A stretch of 64,000 bases of DNA from contig DATMYF010000151.1 in the NCBI GenBank assembly GCA_035561075.1, positions 48,949 to 112,948 on the forward strand, read 5' to 3'. The first letter of the stretch is position 1; every line of letters begins with the position of its first letter. Positions 1 through 6,712 of the stretch are shown piece by piece. The translations under genes and the position numbers were made by a program. The DNA is from JAMCRM01 sp035561075. GTDB taxonomy: Bacteria; Acidobacteriota; Terriglobia; Bryobacterales; Bryobacteraceae. The notes under the pieces are model-generated. The model made no database searches and was not told the origin of the DNA. It was given only the letters and a program-made list of their open reading frames with translations.

Positions 1-2
1 GT

Positions 3-626
3 GGCGCGTGGGTTTTTCTGCGGCAGCCGCAGCCGTGGCTGGTGGACCGCGGCTGGTGGCAAGCGACGCGCGAGCGCCTGGTCCGCACCCTGCGGGAGTT
101 CCACAGGAAGAATCCGCTACTGCCGGGTGTGCCGAAACAGGACTTGCGCGGACGCGAGCTGCCGGACGCCCCGCCGTTCGTGCTGGACGCCCTTCTAGCG
201 GACACGAAGGAGATTGCCGGGGAGGGCGAAACCGTGCGGCTGGCCGCCCACCGGCTGGTGCTCAGGCAGGATGAGGAGCAGGCGCAGGCGTCGATTGAGC
301 GTGCCTTCGAGCGGGCCGGGCTGGCGGTGCCGGCGCAGGCCGAGGTACTGGCAAAATCGGGCGTTGAGCCGTCGCGCGCCCGCTCGCTGCTGCAAATCCT
401 GCTACGCGATAAGCGGCTGGTGCGGATCAGCGAAGACCTGGTGTTCCACCGCGCGGCCATAGAGAAGCTGCGCGGCATGCTGGCGGCTTACAAGGGTACA
501 CGCTTCACCGTCCCGGTGTTCAAGGAGTGGACGGGCATCTCCCGGAAGTACGCCATCCCGCTGCTCGAATACCTCGACCGCGAGCGCGTCACGCGGCGGG
601 AAGGCGATGAGCGGGTGGTGCTGTAG
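3..626 (+). CDS. selB: Selenocysteine-specific elongation factor SelB, C-terminal part (cut by window edge)
   Basis: The visible 207 residues are the C-terminal winged-helix portion of SelB, the GTPase that delivers Sec-tRNA to UGA codons by binding the SECIS hairpin of the mRNA. The segment has the charged helix-rich composition of the SelB WH domains, including a stretch around FERAGL..PSRARSLLQILLRDKRLVRI and the terminal RNA-binding winged helix around FTVPVFKEWTGISRKYAIPLLEYLD, which are characteristic of the family. The GTPase domains lie upstream of base 1. The reading frame is open to the left edge and ends with TAG. It implies that the organism makes selenoproteins; no selenoprotein gene was recognised inside this window. 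Confidence 0.9.
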   Translation, partial: GAWVFLRQPQPWLVDRGWWQATRERLVRTLREFHRKNPLLPGVPKQDLRGRELPDAPPFVLDALLADTKEIAGEGETVRLAAHRLVLRQDEEQAQASIERAFERAGLAVPAQAEVLAKSGVEPSRARSLLQILLRDKRLVRISEDLVFHRAAIEKLRGMLAAYKGTRFTVPVFKEWTGISRKYAIPLLEYLDRERVTRREGDERVVL

Positions 627-684
627 GACTGGCGCTACCTGGATCTGATCGCTGGTTGTTGAAGCCACTGACCGACACATAACA

Positions 685-726
685 GTGCCTGGTGTTAAAT
701 CTATTGCGCAATGAAGGCCAGGACAC
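685..726. other. Intergenic inverted repeat with no assigned function
   Basis: The 224-base gap between selB and the next gene contains GTGCCTGG paired imperfectly with CCAGGACAC, with a TTGCGCAA palindrome (704-711) inside the loop. No tRNA-like structure (in particular no selC) was found here. Function unknown; it may be chance. Confidence 0.25.
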
Positions 727-757
727 AGAACGAACCGTTCCGTCCCGGCTACTGGCA

Positions 758-785
758 TTGACTTATTCCAACGGTGCTGTATTCT
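758..785 (+). promoter_or_regulatory. Sigma-70-like promoter for the small secreted protein at 851
   Basis: TTGACT (758-763) and TATTCT (780-785) are separated by 16 bases. Transcription would start near 792 and give a leader of about 60 bases with a purine-rich Shine-Dalgarno (AGAGAGGGGAA) before the ATG at 851. Confidence 0.5.
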
Positions 786-850
786 CGCTAGAACAGTGTG
801 ACAACACTGCACCTCCTGGGTAGATCACATTCACAAGAGAGGGGAACAGC

Positions 851-1177
851 ATGAAAGAGGAGTTGAAGTTCTGGGCTCTTTTCGTGGCGGTTGGGTGCGT
901 GTTGCTGGTAAGCGCGCAAGCTGCCGGTATGTTGGATCCGATGACATGCGGACCACGAACGGGAGCCGCGGCAGTGCTGGAGCGGGTCGGTGTGCTGGCC
1001 GCGCAGCCGAGCGCGTGCGAAGTGGATACGACGACCGGGTCTTGTGTGAGTCCGGGGAGCCCTTGTTCGGGCACAGCGGGACCCGGAAAATGTGTGGACA
1101 CCAGTTCGGGCTGCGCGTGCGTCCCGGAAGGTGGGGGTAACAAGCCACCGAATAAGAAAGGCGGTCCGAAAAAGTAA
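851..1177 (+). CDS. Small Cys-rich secreted protein, unknown function
   Basis: A 108-residue protein with an N-terminal hydrophobic signal segment (about residues 8-24, ending near SAQAAG) and a mature part with six to seven cysteines spaced between residues 33 and 90 (MTCGP, SACEV, GSCVS, SPCSG, GKCVD, GCACV). The tail is rich in Gly, Pro, Asn and Lys (GGGNKPPNKKGGPKK). The cysteines suggest a disulfide-bonded extracytoplasmic peptide. The start is supported by an AGAGAGGGGAA ribosome binding site and an upstream promoter, and a hairpin follows the stop. I do not recognise a family. It could be a structural envelope peptide or a secreted effector; that is speculation. Confidence 0.65.
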   Translation: MKEELKFWALFVAVGCVLLVSAQAAGMLDPMTCGPRTGAAAVLERVGVLAAQPSACEVDTTTGSCVSPGSPCSGTAGPGKCVDTSSGCACVPEGGGNKPPNKKGGPKK

Positions 1178-1189
1178 TTAGGAAGTGGT

Positions 1190-1220
1190 GCCGGTCCGTT
1201 GCGCCAAGTGACGGACCGGC
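1190..1220. terminator. Bidirectional hairpin between convergent genes
   Basis: GCCGGTCCGT (1190-1199) and ACGGACCGGC (1211-1220) form a perfect 10-bp stem with an 11-base loop. It lies between convergent genes ending at 1177 (+) and 1240 (-). No clear T run follows on either side, so termination strength is uncertain. Confidence 0.55.
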
Positions 1221-1239
1221 CAGATGCAGTTCCGTGTGG

Positions 1240-1656
1240 CTAGATACCGCCGCCCGCGACGTAGCCGCCGCCCTGCTCCAGTTGCCGTTTGATTGACTCG
1301 AGGGCCTGGCGTAACGTCTGCCGGACGCGCTGCTCGTCCTGGCGTTCGATCGAGAGCTCCACGGAAAGCTCGGTTTCGCCGCCGCCGGAATCACGCACTT
1401 CGAGGCGCCCGTGGTAATTCGGTGTGCCGTCGGTACCCCACTCGATGCTGCGGGTTTCGTGGCTCACCCGGAAGTAGCCGTTGATCTCGCGCTGCTGCTT
1501 GGCGGGTTCCGCCAGCGCCACAAGATGGTCGCCGGCTTCGAGGCGCGCCTCCCTGATCACCGGCGCGTAGCTGGGGATATTGCTGACGCTCGAAAGAAAG
1601 CGGAAGACGTCCGCCGGCGCGGACCGGATCGCAATGGTGTCCTGGTACTCGCTCAT
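1240..1656 (-). CDS. SRPBCC (START/polyketide cyclase-like) family protein
   Basis: 138 residues with the typical N-terminus of coenzyme Q-binding/polyketide-cyclase-like SRPBCC proteins: an early beta strand with IRSAPADVFRFLSSVSNIPSYAP followed by an alternating strand pattern, RLEVRDSGGG near the middle and a long C-terminal amphipathic helix (VRQTLRQALESIKRQLEQ). Such proteins form a deep hydrophobic cavity for lipids or aromatic ligands. A longer reading frame exists upstream, but the family N-terminus begins at the ATG at 1656, so that start is used. Ligand unknown. It stands alone and is divergent from the isomerase gene at 1750. Confidence 0.7.
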   Translation of the reverse strand: MSEYQDTIAIRSAPADVFRFLSSVSNIPSYAPVIREARLEAGDHLVALAEPAKQQREINGYFRVSHETRSIEWGTDGTPNYHGRLEVRDSGGGETELSVELSIERQDEQRVRQTLRQALESIKRQLEQGGGYVAGGGI

Positions 1657-1749
1657 AATCCGGATAGTGTTGCACGTGGTGTACCGTTCTAACGGCGAAG
1701 CCGTGTCCGGCGCCGCACGGGAGTGTAGACTATCTCTTTTGGAGGCACC

Positions 1750-2625
1750 ATGGACATCGGTTTTCACACTGACGCGTTCAATAGCGCGTACTGGAATTTT
1801 GAGCAGTGCCTCGACTGGGCGAAACGCAACAGCGTACGCTTCATCGAGTGCGGTTCCATCGACGGCGTGAGCTGGATCCACGGCCTCGGGTACCAGCCGC
1901 ACGTGGCACTCTGGGAAGACCCGGTGTTCCTACGACGTAAGATGGACCGATATGGCGTGGCGTTTTCGCAGATGGACGCCGCATTTCCGCTCTCGTTGCC
2001 GGAGGGCGCGACACTGGGGGTCGAGTACGTCCTGCACACCATGCGTTGGGCCAAGCTCGCTGGGTGCCCGCGCATCGATACCACGGACGACCGCAACCCT
2101 CCCCCCGGCATGACCGACCGCGAGGGCATCGAACACCTGCGCCGCATTTACCGTCGACTGCTGGAGGCAGCCGAGGCCTATGAAATCACGATCAACGTCG
2201 AGCCGCACGGCTACTTCACCACCAAGCCCGATTTCATGGCCGAGATGTTGGGCTTCGTCGATTCACCCTACCTGCGAATGAACATGGATACGGGCAATAC
2301 CTTCATCGCCGGGCAGGACCCGGTGGCCTTCGCGGAACGCTTCCGCGACAGGATCGACCACGTCCACATCAAGGACGTGAGTGAATCGTTGGCCGCGGCG
2401 GCGAAGGGCGAGTTGACCGGTATCGCGCTGAGCCACTGCGCGGTAGGGGACGGCGTCAACGCGACAAATATTCGCCGCTGCCTGGAGTTGCTGATTGCCG
2501 GGGGCTATGACGGCGTCTTCAGCATCGAGTGCGAAGGGAACGGCGGGCCGATGCTGGAACGCAGCCTGGCATGGGTCCGGCAGGCGGTGGAAGAGGCGCG
2601 TAGCAAAAACGCGGCGGGAGCGTAA
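1750..2625 (+). CDS. Sugar phosphate isomerase/epimerase-like TIM barrel protein
   Basis: 291 residues of the xylose-isomerase-like/AP endonuclease 2 TIM barrel family. Metal-ligand style motifs are visible: INVEPHG (Glu on strand about residue 155), LRMNMDTGNTF (Asp, about 180), HVHIKD (His/Asp, about 210) and FSIECEGNG (Glu, about 260). Family members isomerise or epimerise sugars, inositols or keto-sugars. TTTGGAGGCACC is a strong ribosome binding site just before the ATG. The next gene, a ThuA-like protein, starts 2 bases after the stop, so the two are almost certainly co-transcribed and act on the same carbohydrate. Substrate unknown. Confidence 0.8.
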   Translation: MDIGFHTDAFNSAYWNFEQCLDWAKRNSVRFIECGSIDGVSWIHGLGYQPHVALWEDPVFLRRKMDRYGVAFSQMDAAFPLSLPEGATLGVEYVLHTMRWAKLAGCPRIDTTDDRNPPPGMTDREGIEHLRRIYRRLLEAAEAYEITINVEPHGYFTTKPDFMAEMLGFVDSPYLRMNMDTGNTFIAGQDPVAFAERFRDRIDHVHIKDVSESLAAAAKGELTGIALSHCAVGDGVNATNIRRCLELLIAGGYDGVFSIECEGNGGPMLERSLAWVRQAVEEARSKNAAGA

Positions 2626-2627
2626 CG

Positions 2628-3407
2628 GTGCGCCCGGTCGCCGTGCTTGTGCTGCTGATGGCCGCGCTGGCCAACGCGCAGGATGCACGCCTGCGCGTGC
2701 TCATCGTCACCGGCCGGATGGACCCCTCGCACGACTGGCGCGAAACCACGCCCGTGCTCAAGACGATTCTGGAGAACGCCGGCCGCTTTGACGTCACCGT
2801 GACCGAAGACGCCCGGGGCATTACAACCGGCTCCCTGGCGCGGTATGACGCCGTGCTGGTGCACTACAACGGCCCACGTTTCGGCGACGAAGCCGAGAGC
2901 ACCATCGAGCAGTTCGTGCGCGGCGGTAAGGGGCTGATTTCCCTGCACGGCGTGAGCTACGGGCCGTTCTTCGGACTGGAACTGCGGGAACGCCGCTGGC
3001 AGCCTACCTCCGAGGGCGCCTGGCCCGCATGGCCCGCGATGTTGGGTGCCACCTGGAAGCCGGAGAATATCGGGCACGGTGCGCGGCATGTTTTCCCAGT
3101 GAAGTGGGTGGACCGCGAACACCCTATTGCCCGGGGCGTCGAAGCGAGCTTCCTGGCCAACGACGAGCTTTATCACCGGTTGGACCTGCGGCCCGAAGCG
3201 CGCGTTATCGCCGCGGCTTTCAGCGACCTGAAGACGCGCGGCACGGGAGACGAGGAGCCCATCATCTGGACGGTGGCGTGTGGGAGCGGCAGGACGGTCC
3301 ACACCACCCTCGGGCACGATGCGGCGGCGCTTCGGCAACCGGGCGTAGCCGCGGCCATCGCACGTGCCGCCGAGTGGGCCGCTACCGGCGCGGTGCGGCC
3401 GCGTTGA
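2628..3407 (+). CDS. ThuA-like secreted protein (trehalose-utilisation / glutamine-amidotransferase-like fold)
   Basis: 259 residues, GTG start two bases downstream of the isomerase. Residues 1-17 form a signal peptide (VLVLLMAALANAQ). The body has the ThuA/class-I amidotransferase-like fold: RVLIVTGRMDPSHDW, YDAVLVHYNGPRF, FVRGGKGLISLHGVSYG, HPIARGV, DELYHRL and the C-terminal GSGRTVHTTLGHD. ThuA proteins accompany sugar catabolic genes (trehalose/sucrose in rhizobia), and in Acidobacteriota and Planctomycetota secreted versions are common next to isomerases and oxidoreductases. The catalytic Cys of true amidotransferases is not present. Exact reaction unknown. Confidence 0.8.
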   Translation: MRPVAVLVLLMAALANAQDARLRVLIVTGRMDPSHDWRETTPVLKTILENAGRFDVTVTEDARGITTGSLARYDAVLVHYNGPRFGDEAESTIEQFVRGGKGLISLHGVSYGPFFGLELRERRWQPTSEGAWPAWPAMLGATWKPENIGHGARHVFPVKWVDREHPIARGVEASFLANDELYHRLDLRPEARVIAAAFSDLKTRGTGDEEPIIWTVACGSGRTVHTTLGHDAAALRQPGVAAAIARAAEWAATGAVRPR

Positions 3408-3408
3408 A

Positions 3409-3675
3409 TTATGGATTCCAGGCCAGCCAGTCGAGCTGGCCGAACGGGATCCAATCGAGGCTCTGCAGGGCGGTGTCGGTGCCCAGCCTTTCCTTCAGGT
3501 AGTCCGCAGCCAGGGTGCGGGCGTGCTCCTTGGCCTGTGCTTCGTTGAATTGGCGGCGCCCCTGGACGATGGTTCCGGGCGCCTGTAACAGCACCCGGTA
3601 CTCGTCGAAATCGGCGGCCACGAAAACAGTGACGTCGTCGTACTGGGCTTTGAAACCTTTCAGGGAACGGAACAT
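3409..3675 (-). CDS. Conserved-looking hypothetical protein, 88 aa
   Basis: I do not recognise a family. The ATG at 3675 is preceded by an unusually good ribosome binding site (CGGAGGTGGAGG) and the frame codes for 88 residues with a mixed alpha/beta look (MFRSLKGFKAQYDDVTVFVAADFDEYRVLL then a charged helix QFNEAQAKEHARTLAADYLKERLG). No signal peptide or membrane segment. It is convergent with the ThuA gene, with one base between the stops. A longer in-frame extension upstream exists but lacks a ribosome site and is low-complexity. Confidence 0.6.
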   Translation of the reverse strand: MFRSLKGFKAQYDDVTVFVAADFDEYRVLLQAPGTIVQGRRQFNEAQAKEHARTLAADYLKERLGTDTALQSLDWIPFGQLDWLAWNP

Positions 3676-3795
3676 CCTCCACCTCCGCGGGCAGCCGCAT
3701 GGCGGCAGGTTGGATTCTATAGCAGCCGGGGAGAAAACACAATGGCGGGAGGGGGCTCCGCCAGGGCGGCCAGTTACCAATGCGATGCCTGGCGG

Positions 3796-3824
3796 TTGAT
3801 TTGCCTCGGCCGCTGGACTATCAT
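3796..3824 (+). promoter_or_regulatory. Promoter giving a leaderless mRNA for the gene at 3831
   Basis: TTGATT (3796-3801), 17-base spacer, TATCAT (3819-3824). The GTG start codon follows the -10 box after only six bases (3831), so the predicted first transcribed base is at or next to the start codon. No Shine-Dalgarno sequence is present. Confidence 0.6.
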
Positions 3825-3830
3825 CTTCGC

Positions 3831-4370
3831 GTGCGATCCGCATTGTCAATTGCGCTCCTTGTGAGCTACGCCTTCACCCCTGCCTGCGCCCAACGGCCGG
3901 TTCCGGACGTGCGCTACGAGCCCTCATCGCCTGCGATCACCGCCGCGATGCTGAAATTGGCGAACGTCGGGAAGGGCGACCTGGTATACGATCTCGGCTG
4001 CGGGGACGGCCGCATCGTCATCGGTGCAGTGCGGGATTTCGGCGCGCGCGGGGTTTGCATCGACATCGACCCCCAGCGCATCAAGGAAGCCCGCGAGAAT
4101 GCTCGCCAGGCGGGCATCGCGAACGGCATCCGGTTCCGCAACGAGGACCTCTTCAAAGCACAGTTCCGCGATGCAACCGTCGTGATGCTTTACCTGCAAC
4201 CCCACCTGAATCTGAGGCTGCGGCCCAGGCTATGGAGCGAACTGAAGCCCGGCACCCGCATCGTCTCGCATTCCCACGATATGGGCGACTGGAAGCCGGA
4301 GAAGCAGATCGACGTGGAGGGCGACACCATTTACTTCTGGACCATCCCGGACCGCCCGCCGGCGCACTAG
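3831..4370 (+). CDS. Exported SAM-dependent methyltransferase
   Basis: 179 residues. The SAM-binding motif I is clear (VYDLGCGDGRIV, residues about 52-63), followed by motif II acid (GVCIDIDPQRI) and a post-motif region LKPGTRIVSHSHDMGDW. The N-terminus (VRSALSIALLVSYAFTPACA) looks like a signal peptide or lipoprotein-type leader, which is odd for a SAM enzyme because SAM is cytosolic. Comparable signal-bearing methyltransferases are annotated in Acidobacteriota. The GTG at 3831 is chosen because it begins the hydrophobic leader and sits six bases after a good -10 box; an upstream ATG at 3780 would place the promoter inside the gene. Substrate unknown. Confidence 0.75.
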   Translation: MRSALSIALLVSYAFTPACAQRPVPDVRYEPSSPAITAAMLKLANVGKGDLVYDLGCGDGRIVIGAVRDFGARGVCIDIDPQRIKEARENARQAGIANGIRFRNEDLFKAQFRDATVVMLYLQPHLNLRLRPRLWSELKPGTRIVSHSHDMGDWKPEKQIDVEGDTIYFWTIPDRPPAH

Positions 4371-4489
4371 CGGCCCTTTGATCCTGCTCGGCACTGGTCG
4401 GTCGTAAAGAAGCCACAGTGCTGTGGCGTAGAGCGTGAGGGCTTCCCCGTGAGCAGCTTGGCTGTGCTGCGATTGGAACAGCGTTGGCC

Positions 4490-4495
4490 TATAAT
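4490..4495 (+). promoter_or_regulatory. -10 box just upstream of the methyltransferase at 4506
   Basis: Perfect TATAAT ten bases before the GTG at 4506, with no Shine-Dalgarno between. It implies a 5' leader of about four bases. The -35 region is poor. An upstream in-frame GTG at 4449 would put this box inside the coding region. Confidence 0.45.
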
Positions 4496-4505
4496 GGACC
4501 TTCCT

Positions 4506-5228
4506 GTGAAGCTCCGGGCACAACAGTCCCAGTGGGACCAACTTGGACGATCAGACCCCCTCTGGGCGATCATCACCGACCCGCGGCGGCGCAACGGCGG
4601 GTGGAATCTCGACGAGTTCTTCGCCACAGGGATGGTGGATGCGCGGCGGGCGATGGAGTGGGTGGACGAGACCGGCTGCCCAGCGGCGCGCAACACGGCA
4701 CTGGATTTTGGCTGTGGCGTCGGTCGTGTCACCCAGGCCTTGGGTGACTACTTCGAGCACGTCACTGGCGTGGATATCGCCCCCGCCATGCTGGACCTGG
4801 CCAGGCAATACAACCGCCGCGGTGAGCGATGCCGCTACGTACTGAATAATCAGAACCATCTCCGCGTTTTCGGCGACGCCTCATTCGACTTCATCCATTC
4901 CCGCATCACGCTACAGCACGTGCCGCGTCGCCACATCCGCTCGTACCTTCGCGAGTTCGTGAGAGTCCTTCGGCCCGGTGGTCTGATCGTCTTTCAACTT
5001 CCGGCCAAGCACCGCTACCGCGATATCAGCCACTTCCTGGTACACAACGTCTATAAGGCCCTGGCTCGTAAGATTCTACGCGTGCCCACAGTCATGGAGA
5101 TGTACCGATTGCCGCAGCAACAGGTTATCCGCACCCTGGAGGATTCGGGCGCTCGTGTCCTCCAGGTCCTGGACAACACGGGGCCGGATGAGGAATGGAT
5201 CAGCCTGGAGTACCTCGCGACCCGATAG
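4506..5228 (+). CDS. Class I SAM-dependent methyltransferase
   Basis: 240 residues. Motif I TALDFGCGVGRVTQAL is at about residues 60-75, motif II EHVTGVDIAPAMLDLAR next, then SFDFIHSRITLQHVP (motif IV) and VLRPGGLIVFQLP (motif VI). The first 50 residues (QSQWDQLGRSDPLWAIITDPRRRNGGW..DEFFATG) match the start of many type-11 methyltransferases found near glycan or secondary-metabolite genes. The start at GTG 4506 is inferred from the TATAAT at 4490-4495; an in-frame GTG at 4449 and ATG at 4494 are alternatives. Substrate unknown; it may relate to the nearby glycosyltransferases. Confidence 0.75.
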   Translation: MKLRAQQSQWDQLGRSDPLWAIITDPRRRNGGWNLDEFFATGMVDARRAMEWVDETGCPAARNTALDFGCGVGRVTQALGDYFEHVTGVDIAPAMLDLARQYNRRGERCRYVLNNQNHLRVFGDASFDFIHSRITLQHVPRRHIRSYLREFVRVLRPGGLIVFQLPAKHRYRDISHFLVHNVYKALARKILRVPTVMEMYRLPQQQVIRTLEDSGARVLQVLDNTGPDEEWISLEYLATR

Positions 5229-5293
5229 CGATCCGGTTTTGAATCGCCGGGGGACGTGTCGGGCTGGACCATTCCGGAGTGCCCGCGGGCGCC

Positions 5294-6691
5294 CTAATCC
5301 CACGAGAGCTTCTGCTGCGTGGTTTTGCGCCACTCCCCGATAGGGGGCGCGCCGGACGCCCGGAAGTACTCCGCCAACTCCGCCTGCAGCGCATCGCGCT
5401 GTTTCGCGTAGGGTACCTCCGCCAGGACGTTGCGGGTCTCCCCGGGGTCGGCTTCAATATCGAACAGTTCGCAAGGGTAGCCGTCCGCGCGTTCCACGTA
5501 TTTCATGTTTTCGGTCCGCACGGAACGCACGTAGGCGTATTCGAAGAACAGGCGGTTGCGCCACGCGGGTTTGCCACCACGGAGAAAAGCGGCGTAGCTG
5601 CGGCCGCGGCGCCGAGCGTCTTCGGGCGGCTGGATGCCCGCGTAATCGAGCAGCGTATCGAAGAAGTCGTAGCTCGACACCATGGCGTCTATCGATTGCC
5701 CCGACTGAATGCCCCGCGGATCGTTCCAGATGAGCGGCACGCGCAGCGATTCCTCGTACATATTGAACGGCGTGGTGCCGTTGCCCTTGCCCCACACCCC
5801 GTGGTGGCCGGCGTTCCAGCCCTGGTCCGCGGTGAACACCACCACGGTGTTACGGCGAACCTTCAACTGCTCCAGTCGCGCGAGGACGCGCCCTACGTTG
5901 TGGTCCACGCCTGAGATCAGCGCGGAGTAGGCCTGCTTCGAAGCCCGGTTGCCGTGATGGCGCGCGAGACCCTTGTTCTGCCAGGCGTGTGCGGGGGGGT
6001 CCGGGAAACAGGGGAAGGCGGCGTCGGCGTACGGCAGGCGGTCGCGCTCGGGCTGGAAGTCGTACGGCGTATGGGGCGCGTAGAAAGGCACGAAAAGGCC
6101 GAACGGCTCCTTGTGATGGCGGTCCAGGAAGTCGAGGGCGAAGTCCGTCTGGACATCCGTCTTGAAGCCCGGGACGCGCCGTGTGACGCCGTTGTGGACG
6201 AACTCGCAATCCCGGTATGGCCCGCCGCCGCCGGGCACCGTGGCCCACCAGCGGAAGCCCGCCTGCGCCTGGTCATCCTGCCCCATGTGCCACTTCCCGC
6301 ACATCCCCAGGGTGTAGCCGGCGTTGGCCAGCACCTCGGACCACGTGCGATGCCCGTCCAGCCAGCGGCGCGTCGCGGGGCCGAAGCTATCCAGTGGGAT
6401 AAGCCAGTCCTGCACTCCATGCTGCGAGGGCAAGAGCCCGGTCATGTAGGTCATGCGGCTCGGCGAGCACACGGGCGTGGCTGCGAAAGCGCGGGTGAAA
6501 CGTGCCCCTGTGGCTGCCAGACGGTCGATATGGGGCGTCTGGATAGAGCCGCAGCCATAGGCGCCGGTTGCCCACGCGCCGTGATCGTCGGTCATGAACA
6601 CAACGATGTTGGGCCGCCGCCGCGCGGCCTGCGCGGTTCGGATAAAGGGGACCGCCGCGGCGCCGAGGAAACGCCTTCTGTTGAGCGCCAT
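5294..6691 (-). CDS. Tat-exported sulfatase (type I, formylglycine-dependent)
   Basis: 465 residues. The sulfatase signature CSPSR occurs at about residue 80, with the Cys that is converted to formylglycine, preceded by the metal site MTDDHGAWATGAYGC. Other conserved parts are GKWHMGQ (about 135), a lysine/His region FYAPHTP, and VVFTADQGWNAGHHG (second metal site, DQGWNAGHHG). It hydrolyses sulfate esters, probably of a polysaccharide. The N-terminus NRRRFLGAAAVPF is a twin-arginine signal, so the enzyme is exported folded. The ATG at 6691 follows a G-rich stretch and a possible -10 box; an ATG five codons upstream (6706) is less likely. It is divergent from the glycosyltransferase at 6713. 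No sulfatase-maturating enzyme was seen in the window. Confidence 0.88.
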   Translation of the reverse strand: MALNRRRFLGAAAVPFIRTAQAARRRPNIVVFMTDDHGAWATGAYGCGSIQTPHIDRLAATGARFTRAFAATPVCSPSRMTYMTGLLPSQHGVQDWLIPLDSFGPATRRWLDGHRTWSEVLANAGYTLGMCGKWHMGQDDQAQAGFRWWATVPGGGGPYRDCEFVHNGVTRRVPGFKTDVQTDFALDFLDRHHKEPFGLFVPFYAPHTPYDFQPERDRLPYADAAFPCFPDPPAHAWQNKGLARHHGNRASKQAYSALISGVDHNVGRVLARLEQLKVRRNTVVVFTADQGWNAGHHGVWGKGNGTTPFNMYEESLRVPLIWNDPRGIQSGQSIDAMVSSYDFFDTLLDYAGIQPPEDARRRGRSYAAFLRGGKPAWRNRLFFEYAYVRSVRTENMKYVERADGYPCELFDIEADPGETRNVLAEVPYAKQRDALQAELAEYFRASGAPPIGEWRKTTQQKLSWD

Positions 6692-6697
6692 GCCCCC

Positions 6698-6707
6698 ACA
6701 GTACACT
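6698..6707. promoter_or_regulatory. Overlapping divergent -10 boxes (sulfatase / glycosyltransferase)
   Basis: Plus-strand TACACT (6702-6707) and minus-strand TACTGT (6703-6698) overlap by two bases. The plus start GTG (6713) follows after five bases and the minus start ATG (6691) after six. Only 21 bases separate the two start codons. Both mRNAs would be leaderless. The same geometry recurs at 43942-43951. Confidence 0.45.
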
Positions 6708-6712
6708 ATGGT

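Noticed and set aside
627..850. Possible selC (tRNA-Sec) next to selB
   Set aside because: No cloverleaf or long variable arm found; only a weak inverted repeat.
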